From Timema cristinae (Eukaryota > Arthropoda > Insecta > Phasmatodea > Timematidae), in the NCBI GenBank assembly GCA_039000515.1, contig JBCFYV010000012.1:124836605-124900604 (forward strand): a DNA stretch of 64,000 nucleotides, read 5' to 3'. How positions within the stretch are numbered: the first letter of the stretch is position 1. Below: more notes on the stretch, generated by a model that was given only the letters and a program-made list of their open reading frames with translations, did no database searches and was not told the origin of the DNA. The stretch is not shown here.

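Overview
This is eukaryotic, animal DNA: long AT-rich introns, GT-AG splice sites, tRNA-derived SINEs, DNA transposon and retroelement relics, and many minisatellites. The protein fragments look most like arthropod (probably insect) sequence, but the species cannot be named from the window alone. There is one recognisable cellular gene. From 14,088 to the right edge the + strand carries most of a Dopey (DOP1) family gene, the partner of MON2 in endosome-Golgi membrane traffic. I could place 30 exons whose phases all join, giving about 2,357 residues; the C-terminal part lies beyond base 64,000.

Layout. Bases 1-14,087 are intergenic: a palindromic MITE, a minus-strand fragment resembling a Mutator-like protein, SINE pieces, a very large minisatellite (about 5,975-10,025), a second minisatellite grown inside a SINE (10,240-11,115), a third (11,600-11,970) and further SINEs. 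Exons 1-9 (14,088-27,558) encode the conserved Dopey N-terminal domain. Exons 10-13 (29,215-34,110) encode the long variable centre. Exons 14-30 (34,684-64,000) encode the conserved C-terminal half. Introns hold SINEs of four tRNA-like families, a piggyBac-like relic, a hAT relic with an 8-bp target duplication, a Penelope-like RT fragment, a pogo/Tigger-like relic and a copia fragment.

The main discovery is how tandem repeats relate to the splice sites of this gene. The donor of exon 6 is repeated 22 times in a 54-bp array, the donor of exon 18 about 42 times in a 33-bp array, the acceptor of exon 30 three times in an 85-bp array, and the acceptor of exon 29 sits in a 55-bp duplication. The exon 22 acceptor is preceded by short TG-rich repeats. 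Each array copies the exon edge together with its splice signal, so the gene has lines of near-identical alternative splice sites. In the exon 6 array, read-through meets a stop at once, yet each unit also holds an in-frame 21-nt potential microexon. In the exon 18 array each unit is an open 11-residue extension and also resembles a recursive splice site.

Five single-base losses break the Dopey frame, each in or beside a short homopolymer. With every exon boundary intact, these look more like consensus errors of a long-read assembly than a dead gene, but that is an inference.
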